From a virus: a stretch of DNA of 34,966 nt. Position 1 is the first letter of the stretch. Each line of letters begins with the position of its first letter. Shown here piece after piece: positions 21,482 through 30,060 of the stretch. Below the pieces are notes generated by a model that worked only from the letters and a program-made list of their open reading frames with translations, was not told the DNA's origin and ran no database searches. The DNA lies in IMG/VR virus record IMGVR_UViG_3300002835_000585, positions 1-34,966 of that record. The stretch is one strand, 5' to 3'. The position numbers and the translations under genes were made by a program.

Positions 21482-21820
21482 ATGGGAATTGAAGTAGGAA
21501 AAATTGCGGTCATATTTGACGATGACCCACGCCTTGCCGCAGTCTGGAAGGGTGAGATTAGGGAAACAAGAGCGCTTGAAAACCCTTTTCCATTTTCAAG
21601 TGGTGGCTCAGACGGCGGAGGCCCAGGACCATCTTTCCCTCCAAATGTCAAAAGGCCACAGCTTTCAGACATAGTGTTTAAAGGATTTGAAACTTATGAT
21701 GATTCTTCTAAAACACAAAGAGTAAGAGCAAAATTTAGAATTTATAATTCAAGTGATGAGGAAATAGATGGATTCCTTTACACGTTAACAATGTCAGATA
21801 CACAGGGGGGAAGATCATGA
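21482..21820 (+). CDS. Small tail-region protein, function unknown
   Basis: 112 residues. The start 'MGIEVGKIAVIFDDDPRLAA' is followed by a disordered, Gly/Pro/Ser-rich stretch (about 37-55, 'SSGGSDGGGPGPSFPPNV') and a beta-rich C-terminal half ('QRVRAKFRIYNSSDEEIDGF'). I do not recognise it. Its position between the tail hub and fibre genes suggests a linker or small tail-tip component. The ATG has no ribosome site but sits where the TGGTATAAT promoter would start RNA, so it is probably leaderless. It overlaps the next gene by ATGA. Confidence 0.6.
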   Translation: MGIEVGKIAVIFDDDPRLAAVWKGEIRETRALENPFPFSSGGSDGGGPGPSFPPNVKRPQLSDIVFKGFETYDDSSKTQRVRAKFRIYNSSDEEIDGFLYTLTMSDTQGGRS

Positions 21821-22683
21821 TAACTAAATTTGGTAAACGATTTTTAACCAATTTTGTTGCAGGCAATTCAACTTTTGATTCAAAGCAAATGGCATTAGGT
21901 ATTGCAACTGGATCATCTCTTGAGTACCCTTTGTCCGATACAAACTCAAGATTAGGATTTGAATTTTATAGAGTTCCAATTAGACAGGGCGGAATAGATG
22001 TAGACACATCCGTATCACCACCCAAATATACAGTTATCTATTCTGCTACAATTCCTACAAATATTGCAGGTAAGATTAATGAGATAGGAATATACTCAGG
22101 AGAATCTTATACGAGAAATTTATACGATAGCAAGTTTATATCTAACTTTGAGTTGCCATACAAATGGAACCCTGAGCCAGCATTAGATCAAACCAATTAT
22201 AGAATTGGAGACAGCTCGCTGATATTTGGTTCAAATGCGGCGGCTGCTAGAGAGTACACCTATGAACTTGGAAGCCTAGATGTATCTGGATATGATCCAT
22301 CAGATACATTATGTTTTTCATACAAGGCAAATGATGCAAACCTATCATCATTAAAGGTTAGACTGTATAGCTCAGATACTGATTATATTCAGTTTACATT
22401 TACTGGACATTCAGTCGGATATAATATTAAAAGTTTAAACATGTCTACTGGAGTATCAGTAGGAACATTTAATCCACAAAGTGTTGTTAAGTTAGGAATT
22501 GTTGTTACTCCAACATCTGCTCAAACATATGTATCTATGGATGGATTAAGAATTAATGATGAAGATACGTTTGATCCAGCATATGGATTAATTGCTAGAT
22601 CTATATTAGATTCAACTCTGATCAAAGTAAATGGAAGAGAAGCAGCAATAGAATTTAAACTAGACCTATCGTTCGGAGTTTAG
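21817..22683 (+). CDS. Tail tip / baseplate-like minor tail protein
   Basis: 288 residues. Residues 1-110 ('MALGIATGSSLEYPLSDTNS', 'KYTVIYSATIPTNIAGKINE', 'EIGIYSG') read like the beta domain of baseplate or fibre-base proteins that test sequence of the form 'GtGttaps..dt.L..E..R' and end with 'EIGly'. Residues 120-288 form a beta-sandwich-like domain with 'CFSYKANDANLSSLKVRLYS' and 'YIQFTFTGHSVGYNIKSLNM', resembling carbohydrate-binding or LamG-like modules. Probably attaches fibres or binds surface glycans. Overlap by ATGA upstream; the fibre gene starts 2 bases after its stop. Confidence 0.58.
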   Translation: MITKFGKRFLTNFVAGNSTFDSKQMALGIATGSSLEYPLSDTNSRLGFEFYRVPIRQGGIDVDTSVSPPKYTVIYSATIPTNIAGKINEIGIYSGESYTRNLYDSKFISNFELPYKWNPEPALDQTNYRIGDSSLIFGSNAAAAREYTYELGSLDVSGYDPSDTLCFSYKANDANLSSLKVRLYSSDTDYIQFTFTGHSVGYNIKSLNMSTGVSVGTFNPQSVVKLGIVVTPTSAQTYVSMDGLRINDEDTFDPAYGLIARSILDSTLIKVNGREAAIEFKLDLSFGV

Positions 22684-22684
22684 T

Positions 22685-25600
22685 GTGTCAGAACAATATC
22701 CAGATTTAGGAATTAGCCAAAGCCAAGACGGAGACTATTGGGATATAGTTGTTTCGGATTTGGATTTTGAGACAGACTATTCACTGCAAGTGGCCTGGTC
22801 TTATTTAGATAAAACAAAAGTTGCAAGCGAATATTCGGATAGATATAATTTTACAACACCTCAACAGGAAGGCCTACTCGCTCCTAAATTTGTATTAGAT
22901 GACCTTTATGCAATCAACTCAATACTTTATATTAACTGGAACGGCAAAGACTCTAGCGGCGCAGAGTATTCAGAATCAATTTTAAAGCAGGTAAACATTT
23001 GGATCAAAGGCGGAGACTTTGGAACAGAGTTTGTTCAATACGCAACTTCTTTTGCAAAATCTGGTCTTATACAAATTAATGCTACACAGAAAACAACATA
23101 CTGTGTAAAACTTCAAGCCGAATCAAAAAATGGAGATTTTTCACTTTTCTCAAATGAATTCTGCGTAACAATGTTGAAGCAGCCAAAGGCTGTGTATGAT
23201 GTAAGACATACATGGGATAAGGTAGGAAACCTATCTGTATTCTGGAAGTTTGATCCAACACTTAAAGATGCAACAAATGATAACACTATGGCAGATCAAT
23301 TTGGATTACAGATGCTTGATGAAACAAATGATGTTGATGGCACCTGGTGGACAGCTGTAGAAAAAGATAAAATACCTCCATTAGAACAAAAAATAACAAT
23401 ATCTGCAAACGATTTACAAAAAGTGTTTGGTAACGTTACAGCATTTCAAACAGACTATGCCAGCTTTATTTATGTTAGAGATAAAAATTTACAGACGAGC
23501 CTTGTAACTGGCTATGCCTTAACAAAGTACTCTGATCCACTTACCGCTCCAGTTATTTCAGTAATAAAGGGTCCTTTATCTTACAATGTTTCATTTACCA
23601 ATGACTCAGAATTTGATAGGATATATATTGAAGACAGTATTGACAGTGGTGTTACTTGGGTAGACAGAGGCTCTTCTTCTTCAAACCCAGTTTATGTTTC
23701 ATCTGGAAACTCTGCGCCAAGACAAGTACGTGCAAGATTTTCTAAGATACGCGGTGGTCTTACTGGGTATAGTAATATTGTTAGTGTAACGCCAGACCCA
23801 TTAGTTTCTTTTAATGATCAGGCGCCAAATAAACCTACATCTTTTTCTGGAGTTGGATCTGTAGATAGCAGCGGAGTTATAGGATTTAATGGAGTTATTA
23901 ACTTTACATGGACTCCAGATGTATCCTCTTCAAATGTAAGAGGTTATCGAATTAAGTTTAGGCCGTATAAAGCAGCCGCACCTTTTGAAGAATTTTCTTA
24001 TGTTGACTCTCCAGGAACTGGAACAAAGTATAGGCTGGCTGGATTAGCAGTTGGGACTACCTATGAAATTGCTGTAGGATCTTTTAATGAATTTAATAAA
24101 GAATCAATTTCTTATACTAGCGGAACAAACGTACTTGTTCCTGGAACCCCATTTATTGGTACAAATGTAACTACAACTGGTTACTTTGAAGCATTTCCAG
24201 GATCGGGAAACACAAGCAATGCCTTTAGGTTTGGGTATGGAGTTGAATCTGGTAAGCGTGGCATCACATTTAATCCAAATAATTATTGGTACATTGATTC
24301 AGATGCATCAGCACTATTTAAACTTGGCGGAGACAATGAAAATTATATTCAATGGAATGGGCAAACATTTATTGTACAGGGTGACCTAAGAGCAAAGAAA
24401 GGAAATTTTTCTGGCAGCGTTGAAATAATTTCTGGTGGTTCATTGTTTAGCGGGGTAATGAATCAAAACCAGTCTGGCATTACTGGAGCTGGTTTTATAT
24501 TAAACAACAATGGATTAAAATTTAGCTCATCGACAATTTCAGATATAACAACTATAAGCGGAACTACTGGAAGGTTTGTTACCTCAAGTGCAGAAATAGG
24601 TGGTTGGAATGTAGGAGCAAGTACTATATCTTCTACTGGAATTACTTTAACCTCTGGGTCTACAGTTGGATCAACTTCTATTATAGCAACTAATGCTGGT
24701 GGATACGTTGGAATAAAACCAAAAGGAACTGTTGGTTCTGATATTGTTTTATGGGCAGGTAACACTGCATCTCCAACGGCAAATAATGCAGCAAGCGGTC
24801 AAGCTGGATTCCAAGTAAATGCTGATGGTCAGCTTAGAGCTACTGGTGCAATTATATCTGGAGTTGTAAGTTTAGAATCTGGATCCTCTTTGGGAGGCTT
24901 AGTTCCAGATTCCTCTAAGGTTTACTATTCAGGAACTACCCCCGTAGTTCCAACTGGTGGGCACAAGCAAGGCGATTCTTGGGTAGATACTGCAAATGGA
25001 AATCAGCTAAAAATCTGGAGTGGAACAGCCTGGGTGATAACACAAGATTCTGCTGCTGCATTAGCAGTTGCAAATCAAAAAACTAAAACAACATATGGAC
25101 CAACACAGCCAACAAATTCAATTTTAGGTGATGTCTGGTACGATACAAATACTGGAATTAATTATTTTAAAGTTTATAATGGAACTCTGTGGACCAGAAT
25201 GAAGGACTCTGATATAACTGCAGCAGATCTAAAAGCAGCAAGCGCTCTTACTGAAGCAGAAAAAAAATCAACAACAACATCTTCAGCTACTGCTCCATCA
25301 TCTCCCAAAGCTGGTGATATTTGGTTTGACATCAATTTTAATTATTTTAAAGTGTGGAGTACAACTGTAACACCAGCAGCCTGGGTTAGATTAAAAGATG
25401 GAGATCTATCGGAGGCTCAAACTAATATAACTGCAATCAATGCAAAAGCAGACAATGCTTTGGCAAAAGTAGTTAAATTTGGTGAAGATGGAAGCTTAGC
25501 TTCAAATCTAACGGTAAAGTTTAACTCACCCACACCAGGATCTATAAACTCCCAATACCAGATTGGCCAAACTATATTTGCAAAAAATACATATTCAAGT

Positions 25601-26341
25601 GATGTGCCAGGATATTTTTTAGGCTGGGAAACAGGACCTGGAGGAGCAATCTATCCTGCATTCAATGTAGGTAATAATTTAGCTTATCTTAAATATTCAA
25701 ATGCTACCCAGACACTCGAAGTAAGAGGAACAATTAAAGCCACAGCAGGAGACTTTCTGGGAGATGTAAAAGCTGGTGGGGGAGCAATAACAATAGGTCT
25801 TAATGGAATATCTGCTGCAGGATTTTCAATAAATACATCTGGAGCAGCTACATTTACAAGCGGAACGTTTGCTGGAAATATAACTTCTACTGGAACAATA
25901 ACAGGTGGTACTATAACTGGATCTAATATATCGACATCTGGAAACTTTAACGGATCCCTGAGAATGAATTCATCAAACAACCAATTAGAATGGCTTGGAA
26001 CTAACGCCGTTGTTATTGGAAGAGCATTTGTGTATGCAGGAAATCAAACGATTATTGCTTCAGGTGCTGGCGGAGATTATTCTGCTTTTCCATCTTCTGC
26101 TGGAATGGTAAGTCTTTCACCTTCATCAGTTTCTCTTCAGGTAACTAATGCAGCAGGTAATAGCATTGGAGGGCTGACAATAGATTCAGCTTATGCTACA
26201 TTTAGTTCTTTGTATGTAAGAAATCTCTCTTCTGCAGTTCTTACTGAGCCAGTTTTTAGAAATATAAGTATGGGTACTGATCCTAAACTAGCATCGGCTG
26301 CAGATGGCATCCGTGGCGACATATATATTCAGTACTCTTAG
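22685..26341 (+). CDS. Long tail fibre with FN3-like domains and knob repeats
   Basis: 1,218 residues from a GTG with GGAG (22675-22678) 6 bases upstream. Residues 1-480 hold several fibronectin-III/Ig-like segments ('TDYSLQVAWSYLDKT', 'FNDQAPNKPTSFSGVGS', 'YRLAGLAVGTTYEIAVGSFN'). Residues 485-720 ('YFEAFPGSGNTSNAFRFG', 'QGDLRAKKGNFSGSVEIISG') look like trimeric fibre shaft. Residues 750-925 contain three knob-like repeats built on 'GDxWxDT...K.W/Y.G..W'. The C-terminal Ser/Gly/Thr-rich region ('AATFTSGTFAGNITSTGTIT') looks like a beta-helix with a tip ending 'GIRGDIYIQYS'. Likely host receptor binding. A collagen-like or enzymatic domain was not seen. Confidence 0.72.
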   Translation: MSEQYPDLGISQSQDGDYWDIVVSDLDFETDYSLQVAWSYLDKTKVASEYSDRYNFTTPQQEGLLAPKFVLDDLYAINSILYINWNGKDSSGAEYSESILKQVNIWIKGGDFGTEFVQYATSFAKSGLIQINATQKTTYCVKLQAESKNGDFSLFSNEFCVTMLKQPKAVYDVRHTWDKVGNLSVFWKFDPTLKDATNDNTMADQFGLQMLDETNDVDGTWWTAVEKDKIPPLEQKITISANDLQKVFGNVTAFQTDYASFIYVRDKNLQTSLVTGYALTKYSDPLTAPVISVIKGPLSYNVSFTNDSEFDRIYIEDSIDSGVTWVDRGSSSSNPVYVSSGNSAPRQVRARFSKIRGGLTGYSNIVSVTPDPLVSFNDQAPNKPTSFSGVGSVDSSGVIGFNGVINFTWTPDVSSSNVRGYRIKFRPYKAAAPFEEFSYVDSPGTGTKYRLAGLAVGTTYEIAVGSFNEFNKESISYTSGTNVLVPGTPFIGTNVTTTGYFEAFPGSGNTSNAFRFGYGVESGKRGITFNPNNYWYIDSDASALFKLGGDNENYIQWNGQTFIVQGDLRAKKGNFSGSVEIISGGSLFSGVMNQNQSGITGAGFILNNNGLKFSSSTISDITTISGTTGRFVTSSAEIGGWNVGASTISSTGITLTSGSTVGSTSIIATNAGGYVGIKPKGTVGSDIVLWAGNTASPTANNAASGQAGFQVNADGQLRATGAIISGVVSLESGSSLGGLVPDSSKVYYSGTTPVVPTGGHKQGDSWVDTANGNQLKIWSGTAWVITQDSAAALAVANQKTKTTYGPTQPTNSILGDVWYDTNTGINYFKVYNGTLWTRMKDSDITAADLKAASALTEAEKKSTTTSSATAPSSPKAGDIWFDINFNYFKVWSTTVTPAAWVRLKDGDLSEAQTNITAINAKADNALAKVVKFGEDGSLASNLTVKFNSPTPGSINSQYQIGQTIFAKNTYSSDVPGYFLGWETGPGGAIYPAFNVGNNLAYLKYSNATQTLEVRGTIKATAGDFLGDVKAGGGAITIGLNGISAAGFSINTSGAATFTSGTFAGNITSTGTITGGTITGSNISTSGNFNGSLRMNSSNNQLEWLGTNAVVIGRAFVYAGNQTIIASGAGGDYSAFPSSAGMVSLSPSSVSLQVTNAAGNSIGGLTIDSAYATFSSLYVRNLSSAVLTEPVFRNISMGTDPKLASAADGIRGDIYIQYS
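24940..25480 (+). repeat. Three knob-like repeats in the tail fibre
   Basis: Within the fibre gene, 'QGDSWVDTANGNQLKIWSG', 'LGDVWYDTNTGINYFKVYNG' and 'AGDIWFDINFNYFKVW' recur about every 45-55 residues, each ending in a Trp then Asp/Ala-rich helix. They differ in DNA sequence, so the duplication is old. Such repeats are common in fibre proteins of phages of Gram-positive bacteria. Confidence 0.7.
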
Positions 26342-26349
26342 GATAATAG

Positions 26350-29115
26350 ATGTCAGACATTTTTATTAAAAGCACTACGGGCTCTGGTGGTTGGAAAAAA
26401 ATAACTAATCTTTTTGTTAAGAGTACTACTGGATCTGGTGGGTGGAAGGCTGCAGCTGGCGTATGGATTAAAAATACCACTCAGTGGCTTAAGGTTTGGC
26501 CCCTGTCAGGAATTTTTGCTACAAGAGTTCCATATATTGGATACCTTGCATCAGATGCATATGCAGCCAGAATGCCTAATGCCACTTATCCAGTAGTTAG
26601 AATAGGCGACTCCTATTTTGGAAACAATGCTAACTGGGATTTAAATGGATGGAATGCATCATCCTATACATACAGATGGAAACTTTATGATCAGAATGGT
26701 ACAGACTTATTAACAACTTTAAGAAGCGGAACAACTTGGTCAGTTGTCGCCCCAAATTCTACAGGTAGTGGACAGGATCAGTTACCATATGCAATATGGA
26801 CATCAACAAACTCAACAAATGCAGATGAGCAATATTTAGCATTTGAAGTTACAGCAAACAATTCATCCAACTCTCAATACAATGGTGTGTCTTTTTCAAC
26901 AAGAGTAAAAGTTATTAGAGAAAGTCCTATAAATTTAACAGCAAGCTTAAGTACAAATAGCCCGTCAGTTGGAACACCAATAACATATTCATCAACATGG
27001 GAAGCTGGAGAAGCATACAAGCCACGTAGCACGTTTGTACAATGGCATAGGAATTCAACAAACACAACAGTCGGTGGAACTTTTCTTGCAAATGGAGCAT
27101 CTTACACTCCAGTAGAAGCAGACAATGGTAAATATTTATATGTTACAGAAACAAGACAGAACTCTGGAACAGATTATGATCTAGGTATTGCAACTGGTGT
27201 TGAAGTCTCAGTAGTGACTACTAATGTAGTTGCCTCAGCTCCAAGTACATTTACATATTCATTAACAAATGTAAGCTCTGTAACTACGCCTTCTGCGCCT
27301 ACACAAACTAGAGTTTCTTCCACATCAAACACCGTTCTTGTTGAAATGGCTGCATCTTTTCCTTCTGATACTGAGTACTATGATCTTTTGAGTTATGGTG
27401 CTGGATCTAATACGGGGGGAACAATATCTGCACCAATTACTCAAGCAGTAACAACATTAAATCAATATAACTCTTCAGGAAATTTTGTTCCTACTGGAGG
27501 TACATCTGATGCGATTTTAAGCATATCTCCTTCTGCTTCAAGCTCTTCAATAAGCACATTTACTAAAGCATATGGAAATTCAAGAAAAATAAATGTTAAT
27601 GTCAGCACAACAACTGGAGCCCAAAGCTGGGCTGTAAGCTGGAACTTGTCTGGAGCATCAGGAGGGAATGGCACATATATATCAAACACAAATTCAATGC
27701 CGCTTACCATTACAGTAGGTGGAGCCTCTAATCCAACTGTATCTATAAATAGCGTAACGGCATACTCTGGATTAAATCAGACGGGAGCTACTAGAGCTGG
27801 GACTGCAGGCTCACCAACCTCCTTGTCTTCTATAGCAAAGCCAACTTCAACATCCTCAACTTCTTCTTTAATCTATACTTACTATGCAAATAATCAGTTA
27901 GCATTAGCTAAAAGAAGAGTTACCCTCCCAAGCAATTTTACTAATAATACAAATGTTTATATATCAACAAATGGTTTTATTGGAATAGGAACTAGTACGT
28001 CAACAGGATCAACTCCACCAATAACTGGAGTATTTTTAACACCTATAATGAGAGACCAGAGGCAAACTTTTCTATATCATTATTCAGACTCTACAAATTT
28101 TTATATAAGATGGAAAGGCGCTGATTGGCAAGATGCTACAAAAATATCAGAATATCAAGCAAAATTTTATTATGACTCAAACATAGTTGATGTTAATTTT
28201 ATTAGTAACGGGGTAGATTCTTACAGCACTAATGCTGTTTATAATAATAATGTTGTTACGCAAACATGGGCTGAATCTACATTGCAAACATCAGACAACT
28301 TTGCAGTAGCAGGAATGACTAGAAATACTAGCAGAGATGGAGTAGATGATAACTTTACTTTAATTACAGCAGTAAAGCCAGTCGTTGCTCCAACAATACT
28401 TACAGCTCCAGTTGTAACACCTAGCACTGGAACTCAAGGAACCACAACCTATACAACAACTAATGGAACCTGGACTAATTCTCCGACTTCGTTTGCTTAC
28501 CAATGGAGATACTTTGATCAAGGAAGCGTTTACCCAGCTGCACCAGCAAGTATTGTATCTCCATTTACAAGCACAGCACAAACATACAGGCCTCCAGCAA
28601 ACTACAGAACCATATATGGGTCCGCTTTGTATTGTGACGTAGTGGCAACTAACTCAGGTGGATCATCAATTGCCTCACGTTCTGCTGCAGTTTCTGTCAA
28701 TGCAGCAGCTGGTCCGTTCTTCCCACCGTTCTTCCCACCATTCTTCCCACCGTTCTTCCCATTCTTCCCACCATTCTTCCCACCATTCTTCCCACCATTC
28801 TTCCCACCATTCTTCCCAGGAGTAGCTCCAGGCCAAGTCACAGGAGTAACCTGTTCTTCAGATCGTTATGACGGAGTCCAGATATCTTGGACTGCAGTGA
28901 CTGGTGCTACTGGGTATGACATCTGGTATGGCGGGCCACCATCTCCAACATCAACGCCAGACACTAGCGTTGGGGCAGTAACTACTACACTATGGACTAA
29001 TGCGCCATCTGGCACTCAGACTTATTATGTTCGTGCAAAAAATGCTAATGGAAATGGAGCCTGGTCTAGCCCTGGAGTATCTGGAACTAGATTGTCTATG
29101 GGTGGCGGATATTAA
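26350..29115 (+). CDS. Tail fibre with Ig/FN3 domains and FFPP repeat
   Basis: 921 residues. It starts with three 17-residue repeats (see 26356-26508), then Ig-like modules ('SSYTYRWKLYDQNGTDLLTT', 'NLTASLSTNSPSVGTPITYS', 'NGKYLYVTETRQNSG'), a beta-rich central region (about 500-680, 'VYISTNGFIGIGTSTSTGST', 'FYIRWKGADW'), another Ig-like module ('FAYQWRYFDQGS', 'CDVVATNSGGSS'), the proline-phenylalanine repeat at 790-823 and a final fibronectin III domain ('QVTGVTCSSDRYDG', 'YYVRAKNANGNGAWSSPG'). Ig/FN3 chains in phage fibres bind cell surface sugars weakly. AGGA (26340-26343) lies 6 bases before the ATG. Role: receptor contact or decoration of the tail tip. Confidence 0.7.
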   Translation: MSDIFIKSTTGSGGWKKITNLFVKSTTGSGGWKAAAGVWIKNTTQWLKVWPLSGIFATRVPYIGYLASDAYAARMPNATYPVVRIGDSYFGNNANWDLNGWNASSYTYRWKLYDQNGTDLLTTLRSGTTWSVVAPNSTGSGQDQLPYAIWTSTNSTNADEQYLAFEVTANNSSNSQYNGVSFSTRVKVIRESPINLTASLSTNSPSVGTPITYSSTWEAGEAYKPRSTFVQWHRNSTNTTVGGTFLANGASYTPVEADNGKYLYVTETRQNSGTDYDLGIATGVEVSVVTTNVVASAPSTFTYSLTNVSSVTTPSAPTQTRVSSTSNTVLVEMAASFPSDTEYYDLLSYGAGSNTGGTISAPITQAVTTLNQYNSSGNFVPTGGTSDAILSISPSASSSSISTFTKAYGNSRKINVNVSTTTGAQSWAVSWNLSGASGGNGTYISNTNSMPLTITVGGASNPTVSINSVTAYSGLNQTGATRAGTAGSPTSLSSIAKPTSTSSTSSLIYTYYANNQLALAKRRVTLPSNFTNNTNVYISTNGFIGIGTSTSTGSTPPITGVFLTPIMRDQRQTFLYHYSDSTNFYIRWKGADWQDATKISEYQAKFYYDSNIVDVNFISNGVDSYSTNAVYNNNVVTQTWAESTLQTSDNFAVAGMTRNTSRDGVDDNFTLITAVKPVVAPTILTAPVVTPSTGTQGTTTYTTTNGTWTNSPTSFAYQWRYFDQGSVYPAAPASIVSPFTSTAQTYRPPANYRTIYGSALYCDVVATNSGGSSIASRSAAVSVNAAAGPFFPPFFPPFFPPFFPFFPPFFPPFFPPFFPPFFPGVAPGQVTGVTCSSDRYDGVQISWTAVTGATGYDIWYGGPPSPTSTPDTSVGAVTTTLWTNAPSGTQTYYVRAKNANGNGAWSSPGVSGTRLSMGGGY
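26356..26508 (+). repeat. Three 51-bp (17-residue) tandem repeats at fibre N-terminus
   Basis: Units begin at 26356, 26407 and 26458, exactly 51 bases apart: 'DIFIKSTTGSGGWKKIT', 'NLFVKSTTGSGGWKAAA' and a divergent 'GVWIKNTTQ..WLKVW'. The 'h-h-(I/V)K-x-T-T-..-W-K' pattern is commonly repeated at the start of phage tail-tip proteins. DNA of units 1 and 2 differs at many third positions, so selection is on protein. Confidence 0.85.
28717..28818 (+). repeat. FFPP-encoding 12-bp tandem repeat
   Basis: Nine units of TTCTTCCCACC(A/G); units 4 and 9 are shortened to 9 bases (TTCTTCCCA). It encodes a 34-residue run of FFPP/FFP blocks, in frame with the fibre gene, between an Ig-like and a final FN3 domain. 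Confidence 0.92.
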
Positions 29116-29129
29116 AATAGTTAATACTA

Positions 29130-29157
29130 TTGACTAATAGTGCCTAAATGGTATAAT
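29130..29157 (+). promoter_or_regulatory. Strong promoter before small coiled-coil genes
   Basis: TTGACT (29130-29135), a 16-base spacer and TATAAT (29152-29157) preceded by TGG, so both -35 and extended -10 are near consensus. AAGGAGG at 29162-29168 precedes the ATG at 29175. It is the best-formed promoter in the window. Confidence 0.82.
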
Positions 29158-29174
29158 AAACAAGGAGGAATAAA

Positions 29175-29399
29175 ATGACTACATTAAAAAAAGAAGACAA
29201 GATTCAAATTATTGAAGCAAGACTAAAGTCTATAGAATATAAAAAGTATAGCCTTGGGATAGATCTTGTTGTTGAAAATAATAAGAGTGAACCAATAGAA
29301 GAAGCTGTTACAAATTTAAGTAATGCTATTGAAGAATGTAATAATCAACTGTCTGTTCTAAATTCAGAACTTGCAGACGTAAATGCACTAGCCGAGTAG
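29175..29399 (+). CDS. Small coiled-coil protein, unknown function
   Basis: 74 residues, mostly helical with heptad-like spacing ('EDKIQIIEARLKSIEYKKYS', 'AIEECNNQLSVLNSELADVN'). No signal peptide or membrane segment, so a holin is unlikely. It has its own strong promoter and AAGGAGG site. Small coiled-coil genes directly after the fibre genes are common in actinophages, where some products are thought to be minor tail or fibre-chaperone proteins. Not otherwise recognised. The next coiled-coil gene begins 7 bases downstream. Confidence 0.72.
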   Translation: MTTLKKEDKIQIIEARLKSIEYKKYSLGIDLVVENNKSEPIEEAVTNLSNAIEECNNQLSVLNSELADVNALAE

Positions 29400-29405
29400 G
29401 TAAAA

Positions 29406-29579
29406 ATGGAAAAATTAGAATTGATTGTTAATGCCCTGCAAGAAAGAATTGGACAGCTAGTCTCTGGATATGAGACTCAGATCGCAGTATTGAGGGCGGA
29501 ACTAACAGAATTAATGAATGCACAGCAGGAAAAAGAAAGCTATGCTAAATCAATTGATTCTAAGTTAGAGGAGGCATAA
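29406..29579 (+). CDS. Very small coiled-coil protein, unknown function
   Basis: 57 residues, read directly from ATG 29406 to TAA 29577-29579. 'MEKLELIVNALQERIGQLVS', then 'YETQIAVLRAELTELMNAQQ' and a charged tail, predicted as one long helix with heptads. It is closely packed between two genes (6 bases after the previous stop, 1 base before the next ATG) and its end supplies the AGGAGG site of the next gene, which supports it as real. Acts perhaps with its neighbour as a coiled-coil pair or fibre chaperone (inference). Confidence 0.75.
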   Translation: MEKLELIVNALQERIGQLVSGYETQIAVLRAELTELMNAQQEKESYAKSIDSKLEEA

Positions 29580-29580
29580 A

Positions 29581-30009
29581 ATGGGCGAAGTATGGGCAGA
29601 TGGAGAGCCAGCAGATCCAAAAAAGCTACAGAATCTTCAAAATCAGATAGATCAAATAAAAGAAATATCAGATCAATCTTATAATTTAAGTAAGACTACA
29701 GCGGGTGATATCACAACACTTGGAATACATCATATAAGATCTGGCGTGGTTAGATTTCAAAATGGAATATCAGCCAAAGCAGACCCAGTCTCAGTAGAGG
29801 TAAATCCTGGTTGGGGAGAAGAGTACACAGATGCTTTTATAGTTGCATCCCCAAAGCTTAAAGACCCAAAGGCCAGCAATATCAGATGGTCAATATCTGG
29901 TGAGGTAACTAATAACGGAACTGCAAAGATAGTTGTTTATTCAGACTTTAAATTAGGTCCGTTTAACTTTGAATGGATAAGCGCTGCTATTAAGCCTTCT
30001 ACCCTTTAG
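29581..30009 (+). CDS. Possible lectin-like tail appendage protein
   Basis: 142 residues. An N-terminal coiled coil ('KKLQNLQNQIDQIKEISDQS', about 14-33) suitable for trimerisation is followed by a beta-rich domain: 'SGVVRFQNGISAKADPVSVE', 'EYTDAFIVASPKL', 'IRWSISGEVTNN' and the end 'FNFEWISAAIKPSTL'. The order (F-x-x-P-x-V, strand, W-x-A-I end) resembles H-type lectin domains used as tips in phage fibres. AGGAGG (29569-29574) lies 6 bases before the ATG. Likely a virion appendage that contacts host glycan. It is the last gene of the structural run. Confidence 0.55.
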   Translation: MGEVWADGEPADPKKLQNLQNQIDQIKEISDQSYNLSKTTAGDITTLGIHHIRSGVVRFQNGISAKADPVSVEVNPGWGEEYTDAFIVASPKLKDPKASNIRWSISGEVTNNGTAKIVVYSDFKLGPFNFEWISAAIKPSTL

Positions 30010-30020
30010 AAGTACAACTA

Positions 30021-30048
30021 TTGACACACTAGCTTAATATGTTACAAT
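30021..30048 (+). promoter_or_regulatory. Promoter before metallophosphoesterase gene
   Basis: TTGACA (30021-30026) with a 16-base spacer to TACAAT (30043-30048), which is preceded by TGT. A second possible -10, TGG-TATAAC at 30049-30057, follows at once. The core ACTATTGAC also occurs at the 29130 promoter. The predicted start is near 30055, immediately before a perfect palindrome. Confidence 0.72.
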
Positions 30049-30060
30049 TGGTATAACATT

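Noticed and set aside
24463-24765. Minus-strand frame rich in Pro/Val opposite the fibre gene
   Set aside because: Typical shadow of Gly/Thr/Ser-rich coding on the other strand. No signals seen.
28717-28818. CRISPR-like array
   Set aside because: Units of 12 bases without spacers, in frame within a fibre gene.
28602-28841. Minus-strand frame rich in Gly-Lys-Asn
   Set aside because: It is the complement of the FFPP repeat; the repeated GGKNGGKNG text follows from the 12-bp repeat and there is no start signal.
29175-29399. Holin candidate after the fibre genes
   Set aside because: Small size and position suggested it, but the protein is charged and coiled coil with no membrane segment.
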